Positions 53,535 through 61,273 of a DNA stretch of 64,000 nt are shown piece by piece. The notes under the pieces were generated by a model. It made no database searches and had not been told where the DNA came from. It saw nothing but the letters and a program-made list of their open reading frames with translations. The translations under genes were made by a program, and so were the position numbers. The stretch is from JBPRGG01 sp051418075. GTDB taxonomy: Bacteria; Bacteroidota; Bacteroidia; Cytophagales; Cyclobacteriaceae. Each line of letters opens with the position of its first letter. Within the stretch, counting starts at the first letter, position 1. Where the stretch lies: NCBI GenBank assembly GCA_051418075.1, contig JBPRGG010000089.1, positions 160,029-224,028 on the forward strand, in the 5' to 3' direction.

Positions 53535-56075
53535 CTAAACCTCCAATCCCTTATTACGCTGATTTCTAAAATCCTGATAACGGCGATAGGAAGAAATACC
53601 AAAGCCAAACACTAACAATAAAGTTCCTGTCCAAAGCAGGTTGATCATTGGTTTTTCCATTGCTTTCAGAATAATGTAATCTCTTTGGGTAGTTTCCACG
53701 CCCACGGTGAAATCGTTGGTTTCCGGATGAACATTTAAAAAGGTAAATTTAAATCCCAGGTCGGATACCTGGTCAGGAATTCTGCCCACCATCCGGTCCT
53801 TGATCAGGTAAATGGGTTCCGCTGTAAAATTCTGATCTTTGCCTAATACCTGAAGTACTGCTTTCACTGCTACATCTCCGGTATCCAGTTGTATGTTGGA
53901 AAGATCTGCTACCCGCTGTACACCGGCCAGCTGAACAATGTAATCTTTCACGAAAAAATTATCTCCTGCTTTAATTTTATGCTCTTCCATTTCACTCCAC
54001 TCCACCGGCTGTTCAGGATCCGGTATAGATGATACATGGGTGTACAAATCCTGGTGTAAGTCAATTTTAATATCTGGTGAGGCAATCAGCCCCATGTTAG
54101 GATTCACCTGAGCCCTGGGATAAAGATGAAATTTTTTCTGATTTACCTGATTTTTAAATACTACTTCATAGTAAGTATTTTCCGGATAAACCCTTAATGT
54201 ATCTCCGGGCATATAATATACCTTATTTTTCCTGGTGATTGTATCCAGTGCCAATGCTTTGTAAGGATCCTCCAGCCCAAATACTTTTTCTTTATCAATT
54301 AAACCCGGAACACCTCTGGCCTCAATCTTTTGTCCAGTATATTTTAATTCATACTTATTCATATTAATAGGCTCGTTGAGCCATAGCAAAACATTATTTT
54401 GATTCATTTCCTCAGAAAACTCCCTGGAATAGAGCTTGCCGCTGGTGTTTTCCGAGATGATGGTGGAATAGCCAGAGGAAAAAAGGATTCCCAGTAACAT
54501 CAGCGCCACCCCCATATGGGCAATGGAACCTCCGGATAACTTGGTACTGGCTTGATTTCGGAAAAACTGCAGGATAAATTTTCCATTAGCTACTATGGAA
54601 TAAATAGCCGCTGTGAGTAGCAAGATATACTGGATAGTAGTGATCCGAGCCAAAATCACCACCAAAATACTGATGATCAAAGTTATCACTATGGGTACAT
54701 TCAGTTGTTCCCACAGATTTTTAGTATGCATTTTTTTCCACCAGAAAAACTGACCCGTACCGGATAATATGGCCAGACCAATGGCAAACCAAAGTTGAAA
54801 TTTTGTATAAAACAATACCTGATCAGCCGGGGGAGCCATATTGGATTCAATTCCCACATTATTAAGAATGCTGTTTATCACAGGGAAAGAAGTAGGGAGT
54901 AGTACCTGGAATCCCATCAGTGCTAAAACTGTAACTCCCAGAAATACCCAGAAATCGCTGGAATACACCGACAATTCTTTTTCAGTGGTCGGTATCTCTT
55001 TCCATCGGATGGCCGCCAAAAGTACCGAAAGCAAGAGAAAGGCCAGCAGGTAGATCAATAACTGTCCGGAAAGACCTAGATCTGTAAAAGAATGAACCGA
55101 AGATTCTCCCAAAATGCCACTTCTGGTCAGGAAAGTGGAATATAAGATCAGGATAAAAGCAGCTATAATCAAAACGACTGTGGTCTTTAGTCCTGATTTA
55201 TTCTTTCGAAATAAAACCATGGTATGCAGACCAGCCACCAGGATCAGCCAGGGAATGTACACTGCATTTTCCACCGGGTCCCAATTCCAGTATCCGCCAA
55301 AATTCAAAGTTTCATAAGCCCATATAGCACCCATCATAATGCCGATCCCTAATATTGCAGCAGAAAAAACAGTCCAGGGCAGTGCTGGCCGCACCCATTC
55401 GGTATATTTTCTTTGCCATAAACCGGCTATCAGATAAGCAAAAGGAACCAGGGTGAGGGCAAACCCCAGGAATAATGTAGGTGGATGTATCACCATCCAG
55501 TAATTTTGCAGCAATGGATTTAAACCGGTACCATCTTCCGGAACAAAATCGGGGTTGGTCTGAAAAATGGGGGCATCCACTGCATCTCTTAATAAAATAA
55601 AGGGAGAGCTGCCAATCTTGAGCTCACCAATCACTACTCCTAAGATCATGGATGCCAGGAAAGCCTGCACCAGGGCAAATACTGCCATCACCGGAGCTTC
55701 CCATTTTTTATTGGTGGCGATCAGAAATATGCCCAGTAATGCCTGCCAGAATATCCAAAGCAAGAAGCTTCCTTCTTGTCCTTCCCAAAAGCTGGATACC
55801 ATGTAATAGGCAGGCAGGTTTCGGGAAGAATGACTCCAGGCATAGTGATATTCATAATAGTTATTGTAAATAATAGCGAACAAGGAAACTATCACCCCCA
55901 GTACAGCCAATACATGGATGAAAAAAGCCACCCTTGCATTCTGCCTCCATTGTTGCAGACGAAAAGGGTCAGTCTGTCGGGTTACCTGCACATAGGCATA
56001 AGTGGCCACCAGGGAACTAATAAAAGAAATGATAATTAGAAGATGACCCAGGTTACCAATAAAGGTATGTATCAT
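53535..56075 (-). CDS. ccmF: Cytochrome c-type biogenesis protein CcmF-like (heme lyase)
   Basis: CcmF ligates heme to apocytochrome c in the periplasm. About fourteen or fifteen membrane helices are present. Diagnostic segments are FWEGQEGSFLLWIFW, NYWMVIHPPTLFLGFALTLV, and FGGYWNWDPVENAVYIPWL (the WWD domain, with flanking His). A periplasmic domain spans about residues 560-815 and one helix ends the protein. Length 846 aa is longer than E. coli CcmF (647 aa), with the extra mostly in the C-terminal periplasmic part. It lies 3 bp after ccmE. Confidence 0.9.
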   Translation of the reverse strand: MIHTFIGNLGHLLIIISFISSLVATYAYVQVTRQTDPFRLQQWRQNARVAFFIHVLAVLGVIVSLFAIIYNNYYEYHYAWSHSSRNLPAYYMVSSFWEGQEGSFLLWIFWQALLGIFLIATNKKWEAPVMAVFALVQAFLASMILGVVIGELKIGSSPFILLRDAVDAPIFQTNPDFVPEDGTGLNPLLQNYWMVIHPPTLFLGFALTLVPFAYLIAGLWQRKYTEWVRPALPWTVFSAAILGIGIMMGAIWAYETLNFGGYWNWDPVENAVYIPWLILVAGLHTMVLFRKNKSGLKTTVVLIIAAFILILYSTFLTRSGILGESSVHSFTDLGLSGQLLIYLLAFLLLSVLLAAIRWKEIPTTEKELSVYSSDFWVFLGVTVLALMGFQVLLPTSFPVINSILNNVGIESNMAPPADQVLFYTKFQLWFAIGLAILSGTGQFFWWKKMHTKNLWEQLNVPIVITLIISILVVILARITTIQYILLLTAAIYSIVANGKFILQFFRNQASTKLSGGSIAHMGVALMLLGILFSSGYSTIISENTSGKLYSREFSEEMNQNNVLLWLNEPINMNKYELKYTGQKIEARGVPGLIDKEKVFGLEDPYKALALDTITRKNKVYYMPGDTLRVYPENTYYEVVFKNQVNQKKFHLYPRAQVNPNMGLIASPDIKIDLHQDLYTHVSSIPDPEQPVEWSEMEEHKIKAGDNFFVKDYIVQLAGVQRVADLSNIQLDTGDVAVKAVLQVLGKDQNFTAEPIYLIKDRMVGRIPDQVSDLGFKFTFLNVHPETNDFTVGVETTQRDYIILKAMEKPMINLLWTGTLLLVFGFGISSYRRYQDFRNQRNKGLEV

Positions 56076-56078
56076 TTT

Positions 56079-56486
56079 TTAATAAGCTTTTACTTCTGTT
56101 TCATTGTATTTTGACGGACACTTCATCAGGATCTTATCCGCTACAAATATGTCCTTGCCATAAGTACCAATGATCACTACTTTCTCACTGCGCAGAAAAT
56201 CGGTGGGAACAGGTTCATTATAATAAACTTTCTGAATATTCTGATTTTCATCGATCATATCAAAGGTAAACGACAATTTGTCCGGACTTTCCTGAATCCC
56301 TGTTACCCGGCCATTAGCATCTTTAGTCAGTTCTCCCACCACATGTATCTTTTTGGTATTGCCATAATCTGCCATTTCTTTGGCCTCATTAAAGGTGACA
56401 TAGGTACTGGCATCGCCCACACTGGAAATTATGATGACCATGGCCACCGCAATTACCACAATTCCTATAATATGTGTCTTTTTCAT
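56079..56486 (-). CDS. ccmE: Cytochrome c maturation heme chaperone CcmE, CXXXY type
   Basis: An N-terminal helix (about residues 5-24) anchors a periplasmic OB-fold domain. CcmE of E. coli carries heme covalently on a His in HxxxY. Here the corresponding motif near the C-terminus is CPSKY (Cys123, Tyr127), preceded by VADKILMK. The Cys-type variant is known from some sulphate reducers and archaea. The order ccmB-ccmC-ccmD-ccmE-ccmF along the minus strand supports the assignment. Confidence 0.88.
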   Translation of the reverse strand: MKKTHIIGIVVIAVAMVIIISSVGDASTYVTFNEAKEMADYGNTKKIHVVGELTKDANGRVTGIQESPDKLSFTFDMIDENQNIQKVYYNEPVPTDFLRSEKVVIIGTYGKDIFVADKILMKCPSKYNETEVKAY

Positions 56487-56579
56487 GGTTTTTATTTCGA
56501 GTTTATATCAATCAATCATTTATTTGACCACTCATGTCTAGGATCTTTCAAACACAAACATCACTAACTACTATTAAAT

Positions 56580-56840
56580 TCATTTTTTAAGGTAATCCTG
56601 TGCTTCCAATTCCTTTTCCAGCCTTTTCAACTTTCTTTCAGTTATAAACAGGTAAAGGATCAAACCAGCCAGTATAGTGACAACAACAGCAACTACTACA
56701 TAAATCTTACCCTCTGACCGCATCAGGTCAGCCATTTCAATTTCATCATTGGTATAATCACTTTTTTCAATGCTTTGTTTCTCCTGGGCCAGTAAATTTA
56801 AAGAGCCCAATAGTAAAACGATCATCAATAGTTTTTTCAT
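56580..56840 (-). CDS. ccmD: CcmD-like small membrane protein
   Basis: The frame opens at 56900, but I start at the ATG at 56840 (86 aa), which overlaps the ccmC stop by 4 bp. The N-terminus has a signal-like helix (MKKLLMIVLLLGSLNLLAQ), and a second helix spans about residues 46-67 (IYVVVAVVVTILAGLILYLF), with a charged tail. CcmD stabilises CcmC-CcmE handover of heme. The family is short and weakly conserved, so assignment rests mainly on gene order. Confidence 0.65.
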   Translation of the reverse strand: MKKLLMIVLLLGSLNLLAQEKQSIEKSDYTNDEIEMADLMRSEGKIYVVVAVVVTILAGLILYLFITERKLKRLEKELEAQDYLKK

Positions 56841-57514
56841 ACTCCGAATTCCAATTTTTCCTTTAATATTCTGATCCTGATCCTGATGCTGGTAAGCCAC
56901 ACACCCAGTAAGGTCCAGCCTATGACGGCCGGGTAAAATACCATTCGCAACTTACTATCCAGGTCATAAGCATTAAATCCCGGATTTCCACCACTGCCCG
57001 GATGTAACGAGTCGGTCAGCCTGGGCAATATAAATAACAATGGTATTAAAGTGGCAAATGCAAATATATTATAAATGGCGCTGATCCTGGCTCTTTGTTG
57101 ATCATCCTCCAGGCTATTTCGTAATACCAGGTAAGCAAAATAGATCAGCAAACCAATGGCCGAGGCATTTTGTTTGGGATCATTGCTCCAGGGTGCCCCC
57201 CAGGTAAAAGTGGCCCATATCATTCCGGTAGCGATCCCCAAAAGCCCCAGTACTATGCCGGTATTGGCAAATTCCACCGCATAATGATCATATCGTTGAT
57301 TGGAGCTGGCCAGATATTTAATGGCATAAACTACAGATGTAGCCAATAATATGATCATGCCAAACCACATTGGTACATGAAAATACAGGGCCCGGATGGT
57401 TTCATTCAGAATAGCTAACCGGGGAACTTCCATCAATAAACCGCCTGTCAGGATATAACCCATTAAAATGATGGTCAGGATCTTCCACCAGTTATGCTTA
57501 ATCAGTTTTTTCAT
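56837..57514 (-). CDS. ccmC: Heme exporter/cytochrome c assembly protein CcmC
   Basis: Six membrane helices are present. The family's Trp-rich periplasmic segment appears as ATFTWGAPWSNDPKQNASAI (the WWD-type motif). Conserved His residues are likely those of LYFHVP and SLHPGSGG. CcmC loads heme onto CcmE. The open frame extends to 57559, but the ATG at 57514 lies directly after the ccmB stop and gives the usual 225 aa. Confidence 0.9.
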   Translation of the reverse strand: MKKLIKHNWWKILTIILMGYILTGGLLMEVPRLAILNETIRALYFHVPMWFGMIILLATSVVYAIKYLASSNQRYDHYAVEFANTGIVLGLLGIATGMIWATFTWGAPWSNDPKQNASAIGLLIYFAYLVLRNSLEDDQQRARISAIYNIFAFATLIPLLFILPRLTDSLHPGSGGNPGFNAYDLDSKLRMVFYPAVIGWTLLGVWLTSIRIRIRILKEKLEFGV

Positions 57515-57515
57515 A

Positions 57516-58184
57516 TCAACTTCTCCATAAATAAGGGAACAAAATATAAGCCAGGGCACCGATCATTATAATCAAGGCAGCCAGGGTAACCAGTTCATCC
57601 TGACTGGCGCTGCGGGCCATTCCTTCGATGGCATTGTTCGCAATTTTTATAATCATTAACAAAACAGGTACAATAATAGGTAAACTTAATATAGTCATCA
57701 AGGTATGACTATTGGCCGCTTTGGCAGCAATACTGGAAATCATGGTCAAAGTCACAGAAAACCCTAAACTTGCCATCAGAATATCCAGGTAAAACAGCAA
57801 TTGATCTTTAACCGGATTATTAAAAACAATGTTATAGATCCAAAAGCCCAGTAAGCCTAACGTGATCATTAATAAGGAGTTGTAAATAATTTTGGAAATA
57901 ATTACACTTTGAGGGCTGGATATTACATAGTAGTAAATTAAACGGCCTGATTTTTCCAGCATAAAGCTTTTGGCAATGGCATTTACGGCTGTAAACAGAA
58001 TAATGATCCAGAATAAGGCATTCCAAACTTCAGGCATAATGCTGCCGGCTTTGACATTGAAACTTAAATAGGCAATGAAAATGGTGCTTCCTAAATACAA
58101 TAAGATGCTGTTAAAGGCAAATTTTTGCCGCCACTCCAGTTTAAGCTCTTTTTTGAATAAAATAATTGTTTCCCTCACCAACAT
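57516..58184 (-). CDS. ccmB: Heme exporter membrane protein CcmB
   Basis: This 222-aa protein has six membrane helices and starts ETIILFKKELKLEWRQKFAFNS, the typical CcmB N-terminus. Other family segments are ALFWIIILFTAVNAIAKSF, LIYYYVISSP and ILSLPIIVPVLLMI. CcmB with the ATPase CcmA releases holo-CcmE. No ccmA is found in this cluster: the neighbouring upstream gene, gmd, faces the other way. A -7-like element lies upstream. Confidence 0.9.
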   Translation of the reverse strand: MLVRETIILFKKELKLEWRQKFAFNSILLYLGSTIFIAYLSFNVKAGSIMPEVWNALFWIIILFTAVNAIAKSFMLEKSGRLIYYYVISSPQSVIISKIIYNSLLMITLGLLGFWIYNIVFNNPVKDQLLFYLDILMASLGFSVTLTMISSIAAKAANSHTLMTILSLPIIVPVLLMIIKIANNAIEGMARSASQDELVTLAALIIMIGALAYILFPYLWRS

Positions 58185-58508
58185 TTACGACTCTGTGAAT
58201 GATCACTCATTAAATTTCAAAATTACAACATTAATAATTCATCTTTGAAATTTAAAGATTTTATTATTAGTTTGCGATTTGATTCATATAGTGTTCAAAT
58301 GAAATTACTTTTTGCATGGAATCCATTGAACCAAAAAGATGCACCTGACCCACTTTTTTCCGAAGGGCGCGTGTGATTCTTAAAAGATTGATAATCAGCA
58401 AAATAATACAGTAATTTTAAATTTATTACATTGAGGGATTTTTTATCCCAATAACGTATTTTACCAGGCTGTTTTATACTAATTTAGCAGCCTTAAACGA
58501 CAATTAGC
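58185..58508. other. Divergent intergenic region between ccmB and gmd
   Basis: These 324 bases carry a -7 element on the minus strand for the ccm cluster, listed separately. Before gmd I see only TAATTTAG near 58482, a one-base departure from TAnnTTTG. No gene or strong hairpin was found. Confidence 0.4.
58218..58225 (-). promoter_or_regulatory. -7 promoter element for the ccm cluster
   Basis: Minus-strand TAATTTTG (58225 down to 58218) matches TAnnTTTG 34 bases before the ccmB ATG. No matching -33 element is evident. Confidence 0.35.
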
Positions 58509-59621
58509 ATGAAAAAGGCTTTAATTACCGGTATTACAGGGCAAGATGGTGCCTACTTATCTGAACTATTGTTGAGTAAGGGCTATGAGATCCATGGCAT
58601 TAAAAGGAGAAGTTCCTTATTCAATACAGATCGAATTGATCATCTGTACCAGGACCCCCACGAACAAAATGTAAAAATGAAACTCCATTATGGAGACCTG
58701 ACCGATTCTGCCAATATTATCAGGATCATTCAGGAGGTGCAGCCGGATGAGATTTATAATCTTGGGGCTATGTCTCATGTGAAGGTAAGTTTTGATACCC
58801 CGGAATATACCGCCAATGTAGATGGGCTGGGAACTTTAAGAATATTGGAAGCTGTGCGGCTGCTGGGTTTGGTGGAAAAAACCAAAATATACCAGGCCTC
58901 TACTTCAGAGTTGTATGGGCTGGTACAGGAAGTGCCTCAATCAGAAAAAACTCCGTTTTACCCGCGTTCACCTTATGGTGTAGCCAAATTATATGGTTTC
59001 TGGATCACAGTAAACTATCGGGAAGCTTACAATATGTTTGCTGTAAACGGCATCTTATTTAATCATGAATCTCCTTTACGGGGTGAAACCTTCGTAACCA
59101 GGAAAATCACCAGGGCGGCAGCCAGAATAGCATTGGGACTGCAGGATTGTACCTATTTAGGAAATATGGATGCCAAAAGAGACTGGGGGCATGCCCGGGA
59201 TTATGTGGAGGCTATGTGGCTGATCCTGCAACAGGATGAAGCGGAGGATTATGTAATAGCAACGGGTATTACTACCACGGTAAGAGAATTTGTCAGAAAG
59301 TCTTTTGAAGAATTGGGGATTGAGCTGGAGTTTAGCGGAGAAGGGCCGGACGAAGTGGGCAAGGTAAAAAGCTGTTCCAATCCGGAATACCAGATAGCAG
59401 TGGGCAAGGAAGTAGTAAAAGTAGACCCTAAATATTACCGCCCCACTGAAGTGGATCTTTTAATAGGAGATCCCACCAAAGCCAAACAAAAGCTGGGCTG
59501 GAAACTAAAATATGACCTGGATGGATTGGTGAAAGATATGGTGAATGCCGATGTGGAATTGTTCAAGCGGGACAAGTTTTTGTTAAAGGGTGGGCATAAG
59601 GTTTTTAATTATCATGAGTAG
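58509..59621 (+). CDS. gmd: GDP-mannose 4,6-dehydratase
   Basis: Gmd converts GDP-mannose to GDP-4-keto-6-deoxymannose. The N-terminal Rossmann motif reads ITGITGQDGAYLSELLLSKG. RRSSLFNTDRIDHL, the STSELYG catalytic Ser/Thr, the YxxxK motif as SPYGVAKLYG, and NGILFNHESPLRGETFVTRK are all characteristic. Length 370 aa is standard. It feeds GDP-fucose synthase (fcl), 550 bp downstream, from which it is separated by the small S23-type cassette. Confidence 0.97.
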   Translation: MKKALITGITGQDGAYLSELLLSKGYEIHGIKRRSSLFNTDRIDHLYQDPHEQNVKMKLHYGDLTDSANIIRIIQEVQPDEIYNLGAMSHVKVSFDTPEYTANVDGLGTLRILEAVRLLGLVEKTKIYQASTSELYGLVQEVPQSEKTPFYPRSPYGVAKLYGFWITVNYREAYNMFAVNGILFNHESPLRGETFVTRKITRAAARIALGLQDCTYLGNMDAKRDWGHARDYVEAMWLILQQDEAEDYVIATGITTTVREFVRKSFEELGIELEFSGEGPDEVGKVKSCSNPEYQIAVGKEVVKVDPKYYRPTEVDLLIGDPTKAKQKLGWKLKYDLDGLVKDMVNADVELFKRDKFLLKGGHKVFNYHE

Positions 59622-59622
59622 T

Positions 59623-60165
59623 ATATGACCGCAGACGGCTGACCGGCAGACTGCAGTTGGATGATTATTGAATGGAGGTAATATGATAATTAAGAAAATA
59701 TATAGATGATTGCATAGTTTTTAATAAAAGTTTTAATTATTATTCAATAGTGGAAAACCTGTTATTTAAATTCGAGCAGCTTGAGGTCTGGCAGATATCA
59801 TTAGACTTAAATGATTTAGTATATGATATTATTGCTTTACTTCCTGAAGATGAAAAGTTCAATTTAATTTCACAATTAAGAAGAGCAGGAACCTCAATAA
59901 GCTTAAATATAGCGGAAGGCTCTACTGGAACAAGCAATAAAGAACAATCCAATTATTTAAAAATAGCCTTAAGGTCTTGTATTGAAGTTGTTGCATGTTT
60001 AAAACTAATCATAAGGCGAAAATATTTAGTCGAAAAAAATGAAGTTATAATGAATTTATTTCAGGTTTTACATAAATTATTTGCAAAATTAAATGCGTTT
60101 ATTAAAGCCATTAATCAATAATAATCATAATTTCGGCCGTCTGCCTTCTGCTGTCGGCGGTCATA
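59623..60165. mobile_element. Cassette with imperfect inverted repeats around a four-helix-bundle gene
   Basis: The left arm starts TATGACCGCAGACGGC (59623-59655) just after the gmd stop. The right arm (60134-60165), read on the opposite strand, starts TATGACCGCCGACAGC. The arms share 14 of 16 leading bases and again GGCAGAC further in. Each arm looks like two degenerate copies of a unit close to GACCGCAGACGGC. They are GC-rich and enclose an AT-rich interior that carries the S23-type gene. No transposase is encoded and no target duplication is evident. The mobile nature is inferred from structure. Confidence 0.45.
59750..60121 (+). CDS. Four-helix bundle protein (S23/intervening-sequence protein family)
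   Basis: The 123-aa product starts at GTG 59750 and matches the S23/IVP family pattern: FEQLEVWQISLDLNDLVY at the start and QLRRAGTSISLNIAEGS (residues 42-58) in the middle. Family members form homopentameric four-helix bundles. They were first seen encoded in 23S rRNA intervening sequences, and Avd of diversity-generating retroelements is a relative. The function of free-standing copies is unknown. It lies inside imperfect inverted repeats that split gmd from fcl. Confidence 0.88.
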   Translation: MENLLFKFEQLEVWQISLDLNDLVYDIIALLPEDEKFNLISQLRRAGTSISLNIAEGSTGTSNKEQSNYLKIALRSCIEVVACLKLIIRRKYLVEKNEVIMNLFQVLHKLFAKLNAFIKAINQ

Positions 60166-60171
60166 TTAAAT

Positions 60172-61110
60172 ATGGAGAAATCAGCTAAAATTTACATAGC
60201 CGGGCATCGTGGTATGGTAGGTTCTGCCATTGTTCGGAAACTGGAAAAGGAGGGATTTAACAATCTGCTGGTAAGAACATCCAAAGAACTGGATCTGCGG
60301 GATCAATTGGCCGTAAAGCAATTCTTTGCCCAGCAAAAGCCGGACTATGTTTTTTTAGCAGCCGCTAAAGTTGGAGGCATTGTAGCCAACAATACCTATC
60401 GGGCTGAATTTCTGCACGACAACCTGATGATCCAAAACAACATTATTCATAACAGTTATGTAGTCGGGGTAAAAAAATTATTGTTTCTGGGTTCGTCCTG
60501 TATCTATCCCAAACTCGCTCCTCAGCCTTTAAAGGAAGAATACCTTTTGACCGGCGAACTCGAACCCACTAATGAGCCATATGCCATTGCCAAAATAGCC
60601 GGAATAAAAATGTGTGATGCCTATCGTTCACAATATGGATGTAATTATATATCAGCCATGCCAACCAATTTGTATGGCCCCAATGATAATTACGATCTGC
60701 AAAATTCACATGTTTTACCAGCCCTGATCAGGAAATTTCATGAAGCCAAAGAAAAAAACCTACCTGCAGTGGAAATATGGGGCACTGGCAGCCCGTTAAG
60801 AGAATTCATGCATGTGAATGATCTGGCTGAAGCCTGTTATTTTCTGATGGAAAATTATAATGAAGCCGGATTTGTGAACGTTGGTACAGGGACTGATATT
60901 TCCATCAAAGAATTGGCGCTATTGATTAAAGATATTGTAGGTTTTGCCGGTGAATTAGAATTTGACACCTCAAAACCGGATGGAACACCCAGAAAATTGA
61001 TGGATGTTAGTAAGATCCAGCAGATGGGTTATCAATTTCAGATTGGATTGCGAGAAGGAATAGAAATAACTTATAAGGATTTTCTGCAACATAAAGAAAA
61101 TTATTTATAA
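60172..61110 (+). CDS. fcl: GDP-L-fucose synthase
   Basis: Fcl (GDP-4-keto-6-deoxymannose epimerase/reductase) makes GDP-L-fucose from the Gmd product. AGHRGMVGSAIVRKLEKEG is the NADP-binding motif. The catalytic Ser in LGSSCIYP and the YxxxK motif as EPYAIAKIAG are present, and NLYGPNDNYDLQNSHVLPAL is typical. The 312-aa length is standard. Its start lies 7 bp beyond the right arm of the S23 cassette. Confidence 0.97.
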   Translation: MEKSAKIYIAGHRGMVGSAIVRKLEKEGFNNLLVRTSKELDLRDQLAVKQFFAQQKPDYVFLAAAKVGGIVANNTYRAEFLHDNLMIQNNIIHNSYVVGVKKLLFLGSSCIYPKLAPQPLKEEYLLTGELEPTNEPYAIAKIAGIKMCDAYRSQYGCNYISAMPTNLYGPNDNYDLQNSHVLPALIRKFHEAKEKNLPAVEIWGTGSPLREFMHVNDLAEACYFLMENYNEAGFVNVGTGTDISIKELALLIKDIVGFAGELEFDTSKPDGTPRKLMDVSKIQQMGYQFQIGLREGIEITYKDFLQHKENYL

Positions 61111-61273
61111 GGTAATAAGCTGATATTTATCATTGCTTCCGATAACAGGAAGTATTTGATTTGAATTGAAAACAAAACATTGATTGTAAAGGCCATGGTA
61201 GGTCCAAAAAAAGTAAATGGGACTGACGTGGCGAAGCTGTGTGTAGTAAGGAATAAAATTTGTAAATACTATA

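Noticed and set aside
53387..53569. Plus-strand 60-aa open frame after the small Cys protein
   Set aside because: It lies mostly in intergenic DNA that includes a terminator-like hairpin, overlaps the ccmF end, and has no protein pattern.
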